From Clonostachys chloroleuca (taxonomy: Eukaryota; Ascomycota; Sordariomycetes; Hypocreales; Bionectriaceae), in NCBI GenBank assembly GCA_037952775.1, contig JBANAY010000004.1:9300001-9364000 (forward strand): a stretch of 64,000 nucleotides of DNA, in the 5' to 3' direction. Position numbers and translations under genes: made by a program. The notes below the pieces were generated by a model. The model searched no databases. It had not been told where the DNA came from and saw nothing but the letters and a program-made list of their open reading frames with translations. Below, piece after piece: positions 1-12,481 of the stretch. How positions within the stretch are numbered: the first letter of the stretch is position 1; every line of letters begins with the position of its first letter.

Positions 1-2402
1 GTGTGCTGTCCACGTGAGGAGAAGAAGAGAGAGAGGTGGGAAGGGGAGGAGGGATGGAGGGATGGATGGGCTCAGGAGATGGATGAATGGGTAGAATAAG
101 TAAGTTTCGTGAATAAGCCCACCTCAATGCAAGCTACGTCCCGACGCTGCGCATGGAGGATATCCGATGCACGTCTGCTACGTCGTCATGGGTTGATACC
201 ACGCCCCGTCCTGCCAGAGTGTGACTGATCACATCCGGTCATGGCTAATGTGAGTGAGACGACAATAACCCTTCCTCCTGCGTCGTCTGGGGCGGGGCAA
301 GCAGGCGAGCACGGGCGTACGTAGCACACAGCTGAGGGAGGAATGTGCAGACATGGCAGGCGTAGCGCTGGGAAGATCATGCAGCTCGACACTTTCGGCC
401 ATCTCAGAGCGCGACGTCTCCCAATGAGATGCCAGAGGAGAGGGATCCGTGCCGGCAGCATCCCCGCTCGGCTGGGTCTCCGCACGGCCAGTAGTCCATG
501 CAACGCTGACAATGGCTGTCCCCCTTCTGCCCGGGATACCTACATCCTTGGGGTCAGTCTCGCGGGCTTGAGAGATCTCAAGTACCCCAGCGTAGCCAAC
601 TAGCCTGATTCAGCGAGGGTGTAGTGATGCCTGAGAAGTTCGATAAGCGATAGTTTGACCTCACCTCCTGGCGTGGCCAACCACGTGGCGGTCACTCCCG
701 TCGCTCCGGGGCACGAATCGATCCCTCACTGGTGCAAGGGGACGGCGGATGTACCGATACTTGGCATGGGCGTGAGGGAGGTGAGACCTTCTTCCGCACA
801 TTGAAACGGACAACTCAGTCAGCCAGCCACTTTCGCCCGTCCATCCACTCTCCGGCCGCCCCTGATTTGATCTTTGTGAAACACGGACGGCACCCAACGC
901 GCCGCCACCACCCATCAAGACCCCCATTGGGGCAGCTAGTCGAATGCTTCCAAGGCAGAATATGTGCATAATGGGGAATGGATTCGCTAGACCGCTTAAG
1001 CTTGCATTCAGCTGTGGCGGGAAGGTTTGGTTCAGCTGCACCGGAGATGACAGGCAGAAATGCAAAAAGGATCGAACAATGACAATAGGGAAAAAGAAAC
1101 GAAAAAAGCGGAGGCTAATGTCATGATGACTGTGACCTGTCACGTCAGTAGTGAGCAATAAGAGTGGTGGCTCTGGTGAGTCTCCTCCACCTAGAGACAA
1201 TTCACGAGGGCCTGCCCACCAACACTCGGAGGGCATCGCGAAGTCAAATTAGAGTATAGCGCATCGTAGTTCATGTATGTAATCTGCCACAGCTTTCTCC
1301 CATGATCCTTCGACGAGGTCAAGGTCAGGGGGACGACACTCGGCAAGCGCTAGTCTGAGCCCCGCCCGGGTCTGGGTTCATCGACGATTCGGACCGTGCC
1401 TTGAGCTGCCGATGGTCTCCTCCTCATATCTTGGTGCAAGGTATTTGTAGCCAAATTTAGACGGCTGATCACGAGGACTAGAGATAAGGCCTACCCTAGC
1501 CCCTTTTCCTTATTCCCCCATCGCGATCTCTAATCCCCTCCTGGCTCCTATTGGCTACCCTACATTAGTTTGTGACCCTGTATGCTATGAGGCTGGAAAC
1601 CAGGTATATTGTGCTCGGATATATGGATATCGAACTCTGTATAACACAAGGTGCATAGCTGGACCCTACCCTATCGTCCAACCCATCATTTTGACTTTGA
1701 ACACCGGACTTTGAGGTGGAGCTAACGGTTCTATAGCAAAAGCCTAGTGACGGCCTATCATGAACTGGTGTGCGTTATCGTCTCTTCATTTGCATCACTG
1801 AAGAACCATTCGGCTGTCAGATGTGTGGAGTAGACAAAGAAGCTGACTTCTAAACTGCCCAGCTTTCAAGCTACTAGAAAATGTTGCAATTATTGTCTGG
1901 AGCGACAGGACTACTCGAGGCCTCGGCTCCAATCTTAGTGTGGATAACGGATATCGGCTTATCGATATCCGGTTTATCGATTAGACGAATATTCGCATAC
2001 TATCTAACCTTCGGCCGGCTCCTGCCACACAAGATAGAACTTAACCTAACAATCATCACATTTTGCTTCATTTGTCGTTCTTTGCTTTGCTGTACAGCTG
2101 CTAGTCAAACCACACTTAGGCTGCTGACTGCACCGACCTCCCTTAATGTCTGTACCTTCGTCTTTATCGTTGACACGATACCATAGCGGTGAAGCTTGAT
2201 TTGAGAAATTGTCTTTCTCACTTATGGATGTATCCTCTAGGAGGAAATAATCTGCCTTCTTGACTATGTATATTCCACCCTTGACGTCTAATTCAAATGC
2301 GGTCGACGCACTCGACAGAGCCTCGCTCCGCATCTTTGTCCTCTGCCGTTCTAAAACGTCGAGTTCTATCAGCACATGTCCATATTTTTCGAGGCTTGGT
2401 AC
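1..2402. other. Left flank without a supported gene
   Basis: Nothing here is convincingly coding. The longest open frames, such as the 191-codon frame at 661-1236 (-), have low-complexity, non-family composition and no splice partners. The part nearest 2402 is the 3' side of the transporter gene that ends at 2403. An open minus-strand frame at 2046-2375 could be reached from that transporter by a cryptic intron (donor at about 2406, acceptor at about 2364), but the splice lands in a different frame that closes quickly. Confidence 0.5.
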
Positions 2403-4081
2403 TTACGGATCTGTTTTACCGACGGGGATATCCTCATACGCGTACTTTCGCATCTCGTACCAGCGGTGCTCGAAAAGCCTGTTCATGCTCTCAAGGCTGC
2501 GACCACTGGTCTCGGGCACCATGATGAAGCAGTATACGAGAGCTGTGAAGCACCAGGCTGCAAAAAAGACAAAGGCGCCCCATTTGTTCATCGACGAGAG
2601 GATGGAGGGAGTGGCTTTCGTGATTGCGAACAAGAAGAGCCAGTGGAAGCACTGGGAGAGCGCACCACCGAAGGAACGGATTCGGTTGGGCCACAATTCT
2701 GCGCCGAACAGGTATGGTAAACTGTAGAGACCTATTATTGCGCTTATTCAGTATCATGATCCAACTCATGCCGTAGTAGAACTCTAGAACTTACCAACAG
2801 CCCAACCAAGGGCGTGGATATAGATCGATGCGATTGCCATATCCGAGGCGCCCAGGGTGACGGATCTGCCAGACCCGGTGACGTTGAGGAATGAGCCGAG
2901 ATAGACATGGCAGAACATCTGAATAGTAATACCAATAAATAGAGACTTGCGTCGACCGATTGCATCGACAAAGAATAGCGAGGCAAGAACGCAGCATCCG
3001 AGCTTGGCCAAGGCGTAGAAGCCGGACGAGTAAATTTTGGCATCCGTTCCAGTGACACCAATGTAGCCGAAGATCTGTGGGAGATAGTTGGTGATTGAGT
3101 TTGCACCCGACATCTGAGCAAGAATGTACGCAATGATGGTCAGCTGCACACGGCGAAGATTCGACCTCTTGCAGAATGTCTCACGAATTGTTGAGACCAA
3201 GGTATCCTTTCCGTACTCGGCCAGCTCGAGCTGAATAGGCTCGTTGATGCTGTCGAACTCGGCAACGAGATGGGGCTCATCGCGAGCACAACCACGGATG
3301 TTGGCCAAGGCTTCCAAACCTTCTTCGACACGGCCCTTCATGCAAAGCCAGCGGGGCGACTCGTCAACGAGGAAGGACAGGAAGGTGGCAATGAAAGGGA
3401 TGAAGGTTTGCACGAAGAAGGGTGTCTGCCACTGAAGGTTTAGCGTCGGGGATATGTTTCTATTGCAGCCATAAACAACGAATATGCCAATCATCTGACT
3501 GCTCAGCATGGCGATATTGAACCAGAGAGTCATCAGACCTCGTGTCAGTCGTGGGGAGATTTCGACGATCGACATGGGACCGGTGACGGTGAGGGCACCG
3601 ATGCCCAGGCCAGAGACAAGACGTCCAACATACAAGGCTGCTATGGACCCATAAGATAGGGTAGAGACGAGGGAGCCAACTGCTACAATGGCCAAATATA
3701 ATCGGAGAGACCATCTTCGGCCGATTCGATCATTGAGAAGGAAGGAGAGAAGAGCGCCAACACCGGCAGTCAGATTGACCAGCGAGACTATATTGGAGAT
3801 GATTTCGTCGTCTTTGTTGGGAGATACATTGAACTGTTGCTGGAAACTTTTCAATTGGGTGATGGCGGAGGTTGAGCCTTCATCCCAGCCTAGTTACGGA
3901 AAGCCATTAGCATCGAAGTAACATCACAGGGGCAAGCGGCGGTGGGAGTGAGCCAACCTCTTGAACTGCCTGAAAGCGCATAAACAAAGACGGTAAACAT
4001 CAATTTGCGGTTGTAGATTCCTGGAGGTGATTCCTTGATCGCCTTCCAGTACTTGGCGAAAGGGGAGGTTGATAAGCCCAT
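2403..4081 (-). CDS. MFS sugar/quinate-type transporter
   Basis: A proton-linked major facilitator of the sugar transporter family at the plasma membrane, probably importing a hexose, quinate or related polyol/acid. Exons are 4081-3958, 3889-2795 and 2731-2403, giving 515 aa, normal for the family. The first intron joins phase-1 codons to make the family motif GWDEGS in the first membrane segment (usually GYDEG). Other family marks are NDRIGRRW after TM2, the GRLVSGLGIG segment, EISPRLTRG, the loop motif ESPRWL, DAIGRR after TM8, and PETSGRSLE near the C-terminus. The start is the ATG that opens exon 1; no upstream in-frame methionine is spliced to it. It is divergent from the dehydrogenase at 5807, which suggests shared control. 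The substrate cannot be told from sequence alone. Confidence 0.9.
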
Positions 4082-5806
4082 CGTTGCTGGGTGTTTCAGG
4101 GATGAATATAGCTACGAGATTGTAGTCGAACAGAGAGTCTGAATAGTTTCCCCATGGGGGATACTTATAGGCACATTTCAATCCGCATCATCCCAAGGAA
4201 ACGCTAACTCCGGAGGAAGTAAACTAGGCACGGTCCCAAAGCTCTGGGGTCATGCTGTTGTGCGGGGATCGGTTTAGTCTCCCTAGATCACCGACTTTCG
4301 AACATGGGGAAGTCGGGGTAAACCCGAAGCAGAGTGCTCGAGGTTAGAAGTAAATAGGAGCCCTGACAGGTCCGGTGATCCTAATAGCGCTTTGCGAGGA
4401 GCTAAGCTCAAAGACTGTTCCGCTTATGGTTCATCGCATCCCAGCAACTGTTCGATCATCGAATATCAATCAGCCATGAGAACGCCGAAACGTTCAAGTG
4501 AGCTGTATGATCCGTGTAAGCTCTTTAGCACAAATAGTTCAGTGGTAACATTCAAGAGCCATGTACCCCGATACGCGCATGATCTCCTTCAGCATACCTG
4601 GCAATACATACCTCGTAAGGATCATGATGCCTCTCCAATAAACATTCGAAAATTGATAGTTTCGATCGGAGAGCTCTGCAAAACCGTTGTGGAGGACCAT
4701 GAGACTTCTTTTCCGTTATTCCTCTATGTTCCAAGTGTCCTGATTTTTTTTTTAGATGGAGGAGTATCGTGACTTTGGGCGATAACAACAACTTGCGCTC
4801 ATTGTCGGATCCATCCGAAGTGATTAGCGTGTGCCGCCAAATTCCTATTCATTATTATCCGGAGAAGAGGAAATTCCCCCGAGACTCGTGGAAACTCGGC
4901 GTTTCGCCGTCGCCCTCTAGTTCAGGCATCGCCATACCCCTGCTTCCTTATGTGCCATTAGTAGGAACCATAATCCCGGGAGTGGATGGCGTGAATCCTC
5001 CAACGTTGTTATTGTACATACGAAATGCACAAGGTAGTATCGAGCAACTGGAATCAGGCATCCAGTGGCCGTTGGGGCAAGTGCCGGATATAAGACCGAA
5101 GCGTTTGTGTCCTTTCTTGCGTCATACATCTATAAAAACATTTACGAGGCTGAGAGAGGGTTGCCGAATGAGAGAGTATGGTCGGCCGAATCCCGATAGT
5201 TATCATGCTGATCATCCGGCCGGATCTCATGGCTCGACATCGAGGGTAAGTTTCTGATCATCATTAGATCTGATTGCTGGCTGATATTGTAGGAAAGCCT
5301 TTTCTCCGAGTCTAATCTGATGAGTAATGGCAATAGACAAACTTACCCTTCATACGCCTATGCAAATGCTTCAACTCAGTTGAGAAAGACTTAGTCCCTG
5401 ACTCGTCATCAAGGAGCCTAGTAGAGTTCAGCTATGCCAAACCCCACAGACCGCGGGGTTGGCGCTCTCCATTTGCTGGAGGCAGTGGGGAAGACAGTTC
5501 AAGGGTTTCCGCAGTGAACACTTGACTGCAACGGCCGGGGATTGTTCGGCTTAAAGCCGTATGGCAACGTTTGTGCCGGTGTTGAAGTGGGATCTATGCC
5601 GGATTAGTCCGTTGATGCTCTCTGCCTCCGCATAGGAGACATTTCAGATACTACATGTGATCCTGTATATAGGTAGGCATGCCCCAGGCACTTGATCCAA
5701 AGTCCCGCAGAAGTACCACGCATACTTACAACAGAGAACCAGATAAGGCCCTTCTCTCAGGCAGTTCTTCTCTGACTCCCCCAAGATCCGAGCCAAACTC
5801 CCAAAT
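4082..5806. promoter_or_regulatory. Shared divergent promoter region
   Basis: This 1.7 kb spacer separates the heads of the transporter (-) and the dehydrogenase (+), so both promoters lie here. The frames at 4392-4772 and 4769-5257 (+) show no family motifs and no start or splice support. The region is rich in CGG/CCG triplets, the half-sites of Zn2Cys6 regulators. Confidence 0.5.
5600..5611. promoter_or_regulatory. CGG-N6-CCG inverted triplet, candidate zinc-cluster site
   Basis: CGG at 5600-5602 and CCG at 5609-5611 form an everted-type inverted triplet with six bases between, about 195 bp before the dehydrogenase ATG. Ppr1-class Zn2Cys6 dimers recognise CGG-N6-CCG. Such sites also occur by chance, so this is only a candidate. 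Confidence 0.3.
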
Positions 5807-6856
5807 ATGCATATCGGTGTCTTGAAGGGGAATGGCATTGGCCCTGAGATCACTGCTGCTACTCAGTATGTCCTGGAAGCCACGGGCCTGCCGCTTGAGT
5901 GGGTTGACATTGCGATCGCAGACGAAGCCATTGCCGCACATGGCCACCCGCTACCTCCTGAGACGGTCAAACAGTTAAGAGATGTCAAGCTTAGCATCAA
6001 GGCACCTCTCATCGTCAACAAACTCCAAGGCCGCATCTCATGTGTCCAGCCTGGCGGGACCTCGCAAACATACCCTTCATTGAACAATGCGATCCGACGT
6101 GAACTGCGCCTCTTCGTCAACCCACGTCCTATTCGAGGCTTCCCAGGGATTTCCGGACGCCACGAAAAGCTTGATGTTATCATCATGAGGGAGGTCACGG
6201 AGGATGTATACATCGGACACGAGCATCAGATAGGCGACGACATAGCAGCCGAGGCCATCAAGTTGACGACCCGCGCAGCTGCCACCAAGGTTGCCAAATA
6301 TTCCTTCGAGTACGCCCGCAAGCACGGCCGCAAACGAGTCACCTGCTTGCACAAGGCCAACGTCCTCAACTTCACCGACGGCCTCTTCCTTCGATGCTTT
6401 CAGGAAGTCAGCAATGACTATCCTGAGATCGAGGCGGACGACATGATGATCGATGTGGCATGCTACACCATCGTCCGCGACCCTCTGCGCTTCGACGTCA
6501 TTGTCGCCTCGAACCAGTACGGAGATATCTTCTCTGATCTGGCTGCCGGGCTGGTCGGGTCTCTTGGCCTGGCCCCAGGTGCAAACATTGGCGACAACGC
6601 GTCCACGTTCGAGGCCAGCCACGGCGCGGCTCCGGATATCGCAGGGAAGGGGATCGCCAACCCGCTTGCGTTGATCTTGAGCGGCGCAGAGCTGCTGGAT
6701 GCTGCGAATCAGCCCAAGGAGGCCAAGGCTGTGCGTGATGCCGTGCGAAATGTGGTGCAAGCTAGGACGGCGCTGACACCGGATCTGGGAGGCTCGGGGA
6801 CGACCGATTCGCTTGCGGCTGCGGTGGCTGCGGAGGTGAAAAAGTTGCTTGCCTAG
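5807..6856 (+). CDS. Isocitrate/isopropylmalate dehydrogenase family protein
   Basis: A beta-decarboxylating NAD(P)-dependent hydroxyacid dehydrogenase of 349 aa in one exon. Family signs are the N-terminal GNGIGPEI nucleotide-side loop, the substrate motif REVTEDVYIG with a following H-E (compare REnTEgeYsGiEH in NAD-isocitrate dehydrogenase), the K-A-N-V segment, and the long signature NQYGDIFSDLAAGLVGSLG containing metal-binding aspartates. EASHGAAPDIAGKGIANP is the adenine-binding loop. No mitochondrial targeting peptide is evident, so a cytosolic enzyme is likely. The motif pattern is closer to NAD-isocitrate or tartrate-type enzymes than to the main LeuB, which has a different substrate helix. 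A divergent transporter suggests use of an imported hydroxyacid. The exact substrate is unresolved. Confidence 0.9.
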   Translation: MHIGVLKGNGIGPEITAATQYVLEATGLPLEWVDIAIADEAIAAHGHPLPPETVKQLRDVKLSIKAPLIVNKLQGRISCVQPGGTSQTYPSLNNAIRRELRLFVNPRPIRGFPGISGRHEKLDVIIMREVTEDVYIGHEHQIGDDIAAEAIKLTTRAAATKVAKYSFEYARKHGRKRVTCLHKANVLNFTDGLFLRCFQEVSNDYPEIEADDMMIDVACYTIVRDPLRFDVIVASNQYGDIFSDLAAGLVGSLGLAPGANIGDNASTFEASHGAAPDIAGKGIANPLALILSGAELLDAANQPKEAKAVRDAVRNVVQARTALTPDLGGSGTTDSLAAAVAAEVKKLLA

Positions 6857-7741
6857 ATATTCTGAGAGAGTATATATAGATTTGTGTGATTAACGTGCTT
6901 GTTCAAGTTTGCGGTCCACTCAGTTTGCGTGGATTGTCGTTTGATTTCGTGATGTTCTAAGTGATAAGCATCGTTTCTGGACAACACTGATGGCAGGCAC
7001 GATACAAGCTAGTAGGGTGCTGTGATTCTTTGTAATGACGTAATACCTGTCAGCCATGCATCTACGCGTGACTTGACCGAAATTCCTCTAATATTTGGCG
7101 ACCTCGTGAATTGGCATCTGTGTACGGCTGGTTACAGCCAGACAACGCTCACATTCTCCTCGGCGAGCTACCACGCTACTCTTCAAGAATACGCTTACTA
7201 CTCCAACCAGAAAAGTGATATATAATGAAGCGTTCGATTTCTTGTCTTGTTTTTGTTTTTTTTTTTTTGTTTAATATTTGTTGCCAAGTATGCATTGGAC
7301 AAAGGTGGGATGATTGTAGACTCATTCACCTTTTAGCTGGATCTAGCTACCATACTAAGTCTTACATTGAAACCAATTATTTTGGTTCTATACCTATCTC
7401 CCGTTCCTTTATGAGGCTATGAATGCCCAAACCGCGGTGACCGTTTCTAAATCTTATCGTTTGCTCTTGGCCCTTTTTTTATTAGATTCGGCAGGGGAGT
7501 GCCAGGACCTACGCCCTTTGTCTACATACCTGGTACTACCAGTTGAGAACGTGAATGGCTTACGGTATATTAAGCATAAATAGCGTGTCAAAGTCCCACT
7601 TTCCATTAGCCGTTGCCGAGCCTCGCGTCTTGACCACCACCACTCGTTCATCCACATACCTCCATTTCAGACAGCGCCTTCGAGGGCCAACCTTTGAACA
7701 AGCCGGGTAACTCTAGTCCTCACGACGAGTCGATCACTACC
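6857..7741. other. Spacer without a gene
   Basis: 3' region of the dehydrogenase followed by the upstream region of the pseudogene. It contains T-rich runs (for example about 7257-7269) and only short, unsupported open frames. Confidence 0.5.
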
Positions 7742-8770
7742 ATGAATTCTCTTATTGACAAACTTCATCATGCTTCCGTGGACGAACTCGAGGAAGACAT
7801 GGAGGAAGATATGTATGAAGATATGGAACAGCCCGATCAGCAACCAGAGTCGTGGGAGAGTTACCTCTTCACCTGCGAGGACTGTAACAAGAATCTGAAC
7901 CAATTATGCTTCAAGAACGATGCTCTGCTTCCGTTCGCAAGCAGTTCAACCGATAAGAGCAAGCGGATCCCCAAGGAAGCTCTTCTTTCGGCCACCGAAC
8001 TCTACCAGCTGGAAGACGAGAACCTCGAGGCTTACCTCGCTGCTCAGAAAGGGCCACTTCGATGCAACGAATGCTAGTTCAAGAAACTAGGCCTAGACCA
8101 TCTACCATCACGATTCCAGGATTTCGATCCAGACGACTGTGTGGAGTTTTACTACCCTCTTCCGCAGGAGCTTAATTGTCGAGACGTCAGGCTGCCGACA
8201 TGGATGATTCGCTGCACCGGATGTCACACGTGGCAAGGCAGCGATCAATATCCTGGACCACGCCTGTTCGATGGCGCTGGTGCCTGCATTACATGTACAC
8301 GTATTCCCAGGCCTCCGTACCTCGCCAAGCTCGATTGACGAGATATCGGAAATGATAGCTACAGGATCGAAATATCGAGATTTCGGGCTCCGTGTATAGA
8401 CTGGGAGGAAGTCGTCTTGGCAGAACCGTCAATCAGGGATTCAGACAAGATGAGTTGCATCAGGCTTTTCGAGGAGTGGGAAGCAGGTGGTGAGCCTCTC
8501 CGTGTTTGGGCAGCTCTGTTTCACCTTCGCGAATATCTCGGCGAGCATAGAGGGCAGTTGGAGAACTTGTTTGGTACCATGGCGAAACAAAACTTCACAT
8601 TCAGCAGAGCAAGCTACCATCACTTCCAGCTGCAGCAGGTTTTGAGATCCCTGGAGACAGATGCTTCGAACAAAGCAGCGGACTCGGCTTTTAGCGGCGA
8701 ATTTGAACGGATGTGGCTGGTGTTCTCCCGGGTCACGGCACGGCATTTTGAGGTGTTCTCCGAGTTTTAA
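7742..8770 (+). pseudogene. Decayed gene for a cysteine-rich hypothetical protein, two in-frame stops
   Basis: One reading frame runs from the ATG at 7742 to the TAA at 8770 (343 codons) and is broken only by TAG at 8075-8077 and TGA at 8336-8338. The sequence on both sides of each stop reads as ordinary protein. An acidic N-terminal stretch is followed by CxxC pairs (CEDCNK, CNEC, CTGC, CITC) that look zinc-binding, then by a helical C-terminal part. No splice pair removes either stop in phase: a possible 8301-8364 intron shifts the frame into a stop. Both stops are one C-to-T step from a sense codon (CAG, CGA), as produced by RIP or deamination. I do not recognise the family. Stop-codon readthrough or sequencing error are alternatives. 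Confidence 0.65.
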
Positions 8771-11700
8771 CCTGTGAGATAGGTGTATTCACGACTCCGC
8801 ATGTAGTTATACGTGGAGCAGATTGTTGACAGGGCGCTTGCGAAGACCGAAAGCGATGGAACGGCAGAGTGAGATAGGCCTGAAACGCTGTGGAAGCCCC
8901 CAGGTCAAAAGTGAGGACGGGATTGATACTGGCTGAATACAGGAGTTTATTTGAGTTAGCATTTCCGATCGCCGCCGTCGTTCAATATCTTACATTGTCG
9001 TGCATTTCGTATAGTGAAACATTAACCGTCACCAGAAGCGTAACACCAACTTGGTGTAGCGAGGCTGTCTTGAGTTTTGAAAACCTGTAGGCTTCAATAA
9101 GATTGAAAATGATGTTGATTTTCACGATTAACTAAACAACAAGGGGTCTAAGACGCCGTCGGGAGGTAAGTCCTTAGATGATAAATATTGTTCTATACGA
9201 TTGCATCATCATAATCCAGAGTCACTCTCCACCATTCCTTTGCGAGACGATAGCTATCCACTGCTTGAAGAGATGCCGAGCAGGGGAGAACACGCCTGTT
9301 TCCTAATTAGCCGTAACCCACAAGGATGAGTACGATCAGATTCTAGACTCTGGGACGTATACATCGATTGCATGACCCGCAACGAGGACAGAGGTAGCAT
9401 TTAATACACTGTTGTGTTCGGGCGAGGTCGCAGCTTGTACATGTATAAGCCATCTCGTTGACTCTGCCGTCCGTTAGTATAGCCTCATATGCACTGACCG
9501 ATGGACCTGTGAATCTCAGACGTTGCTTGCAGTTCAGGGTGAAGTTTGAGCCAGGATACTAGATGGGATGTTGGAATTCGATTGAAGAACAAGTGGCGAA
9601 AGATGGTTTCAAAGGTCCCGTATAAATGCCAAAACCCACCGAGATGGGAGGAAATGAAAACAGACTTCGACCAGAACGTTCTCGTATTTATACCTGAATC
9701 CTGTTTGTGAAAAGGATCAAAACGGCCATAGCATCAAAGCTGTTTCATACTCGTGCGACTATCATCCGATAGCTTGATCACTGATATGGCACTATTTTCG
9801 TGCGTCTTATCGTAGGCGTGGCTCGATATGGGTGAATGGCTGTCACGGATCTTGTTTACAAGTCCAAGTCGGGGTGATACGGTCTGGGCCTCGATTTTAA
9901 TATTGCATTTTCGTCAAGAATGGCAAAAGGACGGAAGGATCACGCGGGCGTCGAATATATGGAAGCCGACCCCTGTCACAGACCTTTATAGCCCAGTAAG
10001 CAGCCACTATATACAGACATGTTTGTTTGTGACGGAAGGTTCGTTTACGAGGAGACATCTAGAGATCCACGATGCCCGCGACCCCCTAGAGTTGAGGAAG
10101 GCGACGATGAACTGACTTATATAACACATTTCTGACCCTTTCATGAGGCTAGCTTTAATTTGCGTATATGAACAGACTTTCTTTGTCAGTTGCCTCGTTG
10201 ATGTTAAACGAGATCAAACGTTTAGACGGGGCTGCCACTAGATCACGTTAGTATTGAACCTAACATAACATCCTAGCACGCAAGTAAAGATAGCATACCC
10301 AACTAATTTGTTTTTACTGGTCTCTAAAGTCGATCGAATGTTGTAGATTCGGCGATGCTGGTCCGGCCCGGCTGCTACTGAGTGACGCAAGAGCCACAAA
10401 AAATTCCTTGCTTGTATCAAGAAAGCCCCCTGCTCGGAATAATCAGTTATGATTCTCATGGACTCGGAGGTGAGACAATCTATACCAAAAAAAAAAAAAA
10501 AAAGAAATCTTAGTGATTGTGGGAGGTATTAGGGGGCCATATATTTTACGACCGATACCCCGTCCTACCTATTTAATCTGTGATCACAAGGATATCGTCA
10601 GCCCATCAGGAGGGGGAGCTCAGTACTCATGATTATTGTTCGTTAGATATCTTCGAGTCGCGTAAAGGGTCGAAAACGGCGGCCCAGGTAGCTAACTGGC
10701 TGCTTGTCAGTCAGTCGATTTCTTCAGATGCTTGAACGAAACTTCTCACGTCCAAAAAAACCTACCACCCACTTCGACAAGACAGCAACACCGTCGATCC
10801 TCCGAAGTGCCTCTCTCCCTTCCTCCTCGGAGGAGAAACTCCATGCCTAGGCTTTTGGTCTCAAGGCCTTTCGGCCCCGGGCACTGCAATCCTTGATAGG
10901 CTTGCGATGTAGGGCCTTGTGGACGGTTATACTCTGTTCGCAGGGAGTCGATATGTGGACAAAATGTATATCGATGGCTGCATCAATGGCACTACCAGGA
11001 CGGGACGAGGTTTGAAGTGCTTCTGCAGAGTCGTTTGAGCCCCAAGCTTAAGGTAGGTTAAGTAGGCAAGGTACCTAGGTAGAGAAAGATAGGGATGATG
11101 AATGTGGATGCCTCAGTGTCTATCTCAGACGCCTCACACCAGCCACAGGCAAAACTGCGCCTGGGCCATTAGCATATATTGGTCGAGTGCACAAGTATGA
11201 CGTATCCCTTTTCTTTAAATTGTGGACTGCCCAACTTAAGACTTCGCGCTGTTGAAAGGCTTACAAAAAATTGACATTAAGAGGACATGTTATCTAAGTA
11301 CCTCAGGCACGACACGCAAGGCGCTCAACTACTCGGTGCACTAGAAACTTGGACATTACAACCAGAGAAAACGACGCAACCTTTGCCTCATGGATGGAGT
11401 TCAAGATACAGTAAGCTGACAACCCATCCCTTGCAAGCCGTCGAAGGAAATGTGACTGAATAAATCTGTAGCCGGTATTTGATACATGGAGCAGCCTCTA
11501 GGAAGGCCCGAGCCAAGAAGGGTCGCAAAATAGGCGTTGAGCGCCAGATATTTGTTTCCAGCGATGAAGGTGTGGGAGGTTTTACCCGAGAGACGGCCTG
11601 ATTGTACGATGTGCCTCTTGTCCCTAGTTCCCAAGTTCTCCAGGTTTTACTCCTACCCTAGTGGGAATGTTTCCTAGAGAAAAGGAGAGGGACTTTTTTT

Positions 11701-12481
11701 TTAATAGGAAAAAAAAAAAAAAGACTAAACTTTGTTAGAAATTTGGTTTGGTTGGGCCCGAGGATTAGGTGCGTTGAAGTGGTAATGTCTGAGCTGTATT
11801 CACGAGCCGCGATGCTTTCAGTGTTCATCGTTGTCATACATGCTGGCATGTAAAGGTATGTATCCCCTCTAGAAGCGAATGGCCGGTGTATCAAAAGCAC
11901 GAAAAAGAGATGATTCACCTCGGATTCGAACTGAGGTCCTTTCCTGTGGCCCGCCTAATACGCGATCTCAACCCTCACCTACCTAGTAGGTGAGGAGGGG
12001 AGGGATGCTGCTGATAGGTGATCGCTTCACGGGGAACGGTATTTCTGGAAGAGAAGAAGTGGGATGGCATTTCGGACCATCGCGACAGTCTGGGTAATTC
12101 CCGAGATTGGCGCTGCTTTGGTGCCGAACTGCCCTTTTCATAAAAGCGGCCCGCAGCTTGATCAGGCTTCGGTTGATGCTAGAGTTGATTGCCGAGGCTA
12201 CTATCCACAATAACCTCGCGAATTGCTTCCAAAACACCGAAGTCTTTGTCATTTTGGGATTCATAACGTACCATTACTAGAATAGCTGATGGCTCGTTTT
12301 TGAAAATCTTTTCATATAGCGTGACTATCCGGGTAGCTTTCACTCAGCCACGTTACCTCGGGCTTATACCGATGCCGCTCAGGTGCGGATAAAATGTAGC
12401 GGCCATCCGCACATAACGGGCGATCGAGTTTGGATATCCAAATATCAATTCTCCGGAACTCATTTGGGATAAACCGTCACC
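8771..12481. other. 3.7 kb gene-poor spacer
   Basis: No open frame here has family motifs or consistent introns. The region holds an A-run of about 18 at 10490, T/A runs at about 11694-11722, and a tRNA B-box-like motif on the minus strand at 11918-11933 without a foldable tRNA around it. I see no transposase, reverse transcriptase or terminal repeats. Confidence 0.5.

Noticed and set aside
661..1236. 191-codon minus-strand open frame
   Set aside because: Low-complexity composition, no motifs and an overlapping frame on the other strand; no support as a gene.
4769..5257. 162-codon plus-strand frame in the divergent promoter
   Set aside because: No recognisable domain, and it lies where both promoters are expected.
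11910..11980. tRNA-like sequence (B box GTTCGAATCC on the minus strand)
   Set aside because: The T-arm has a mismatch and I could not pair an acceptor stem, D-arm or a valid anticodon arm; at most a relic.
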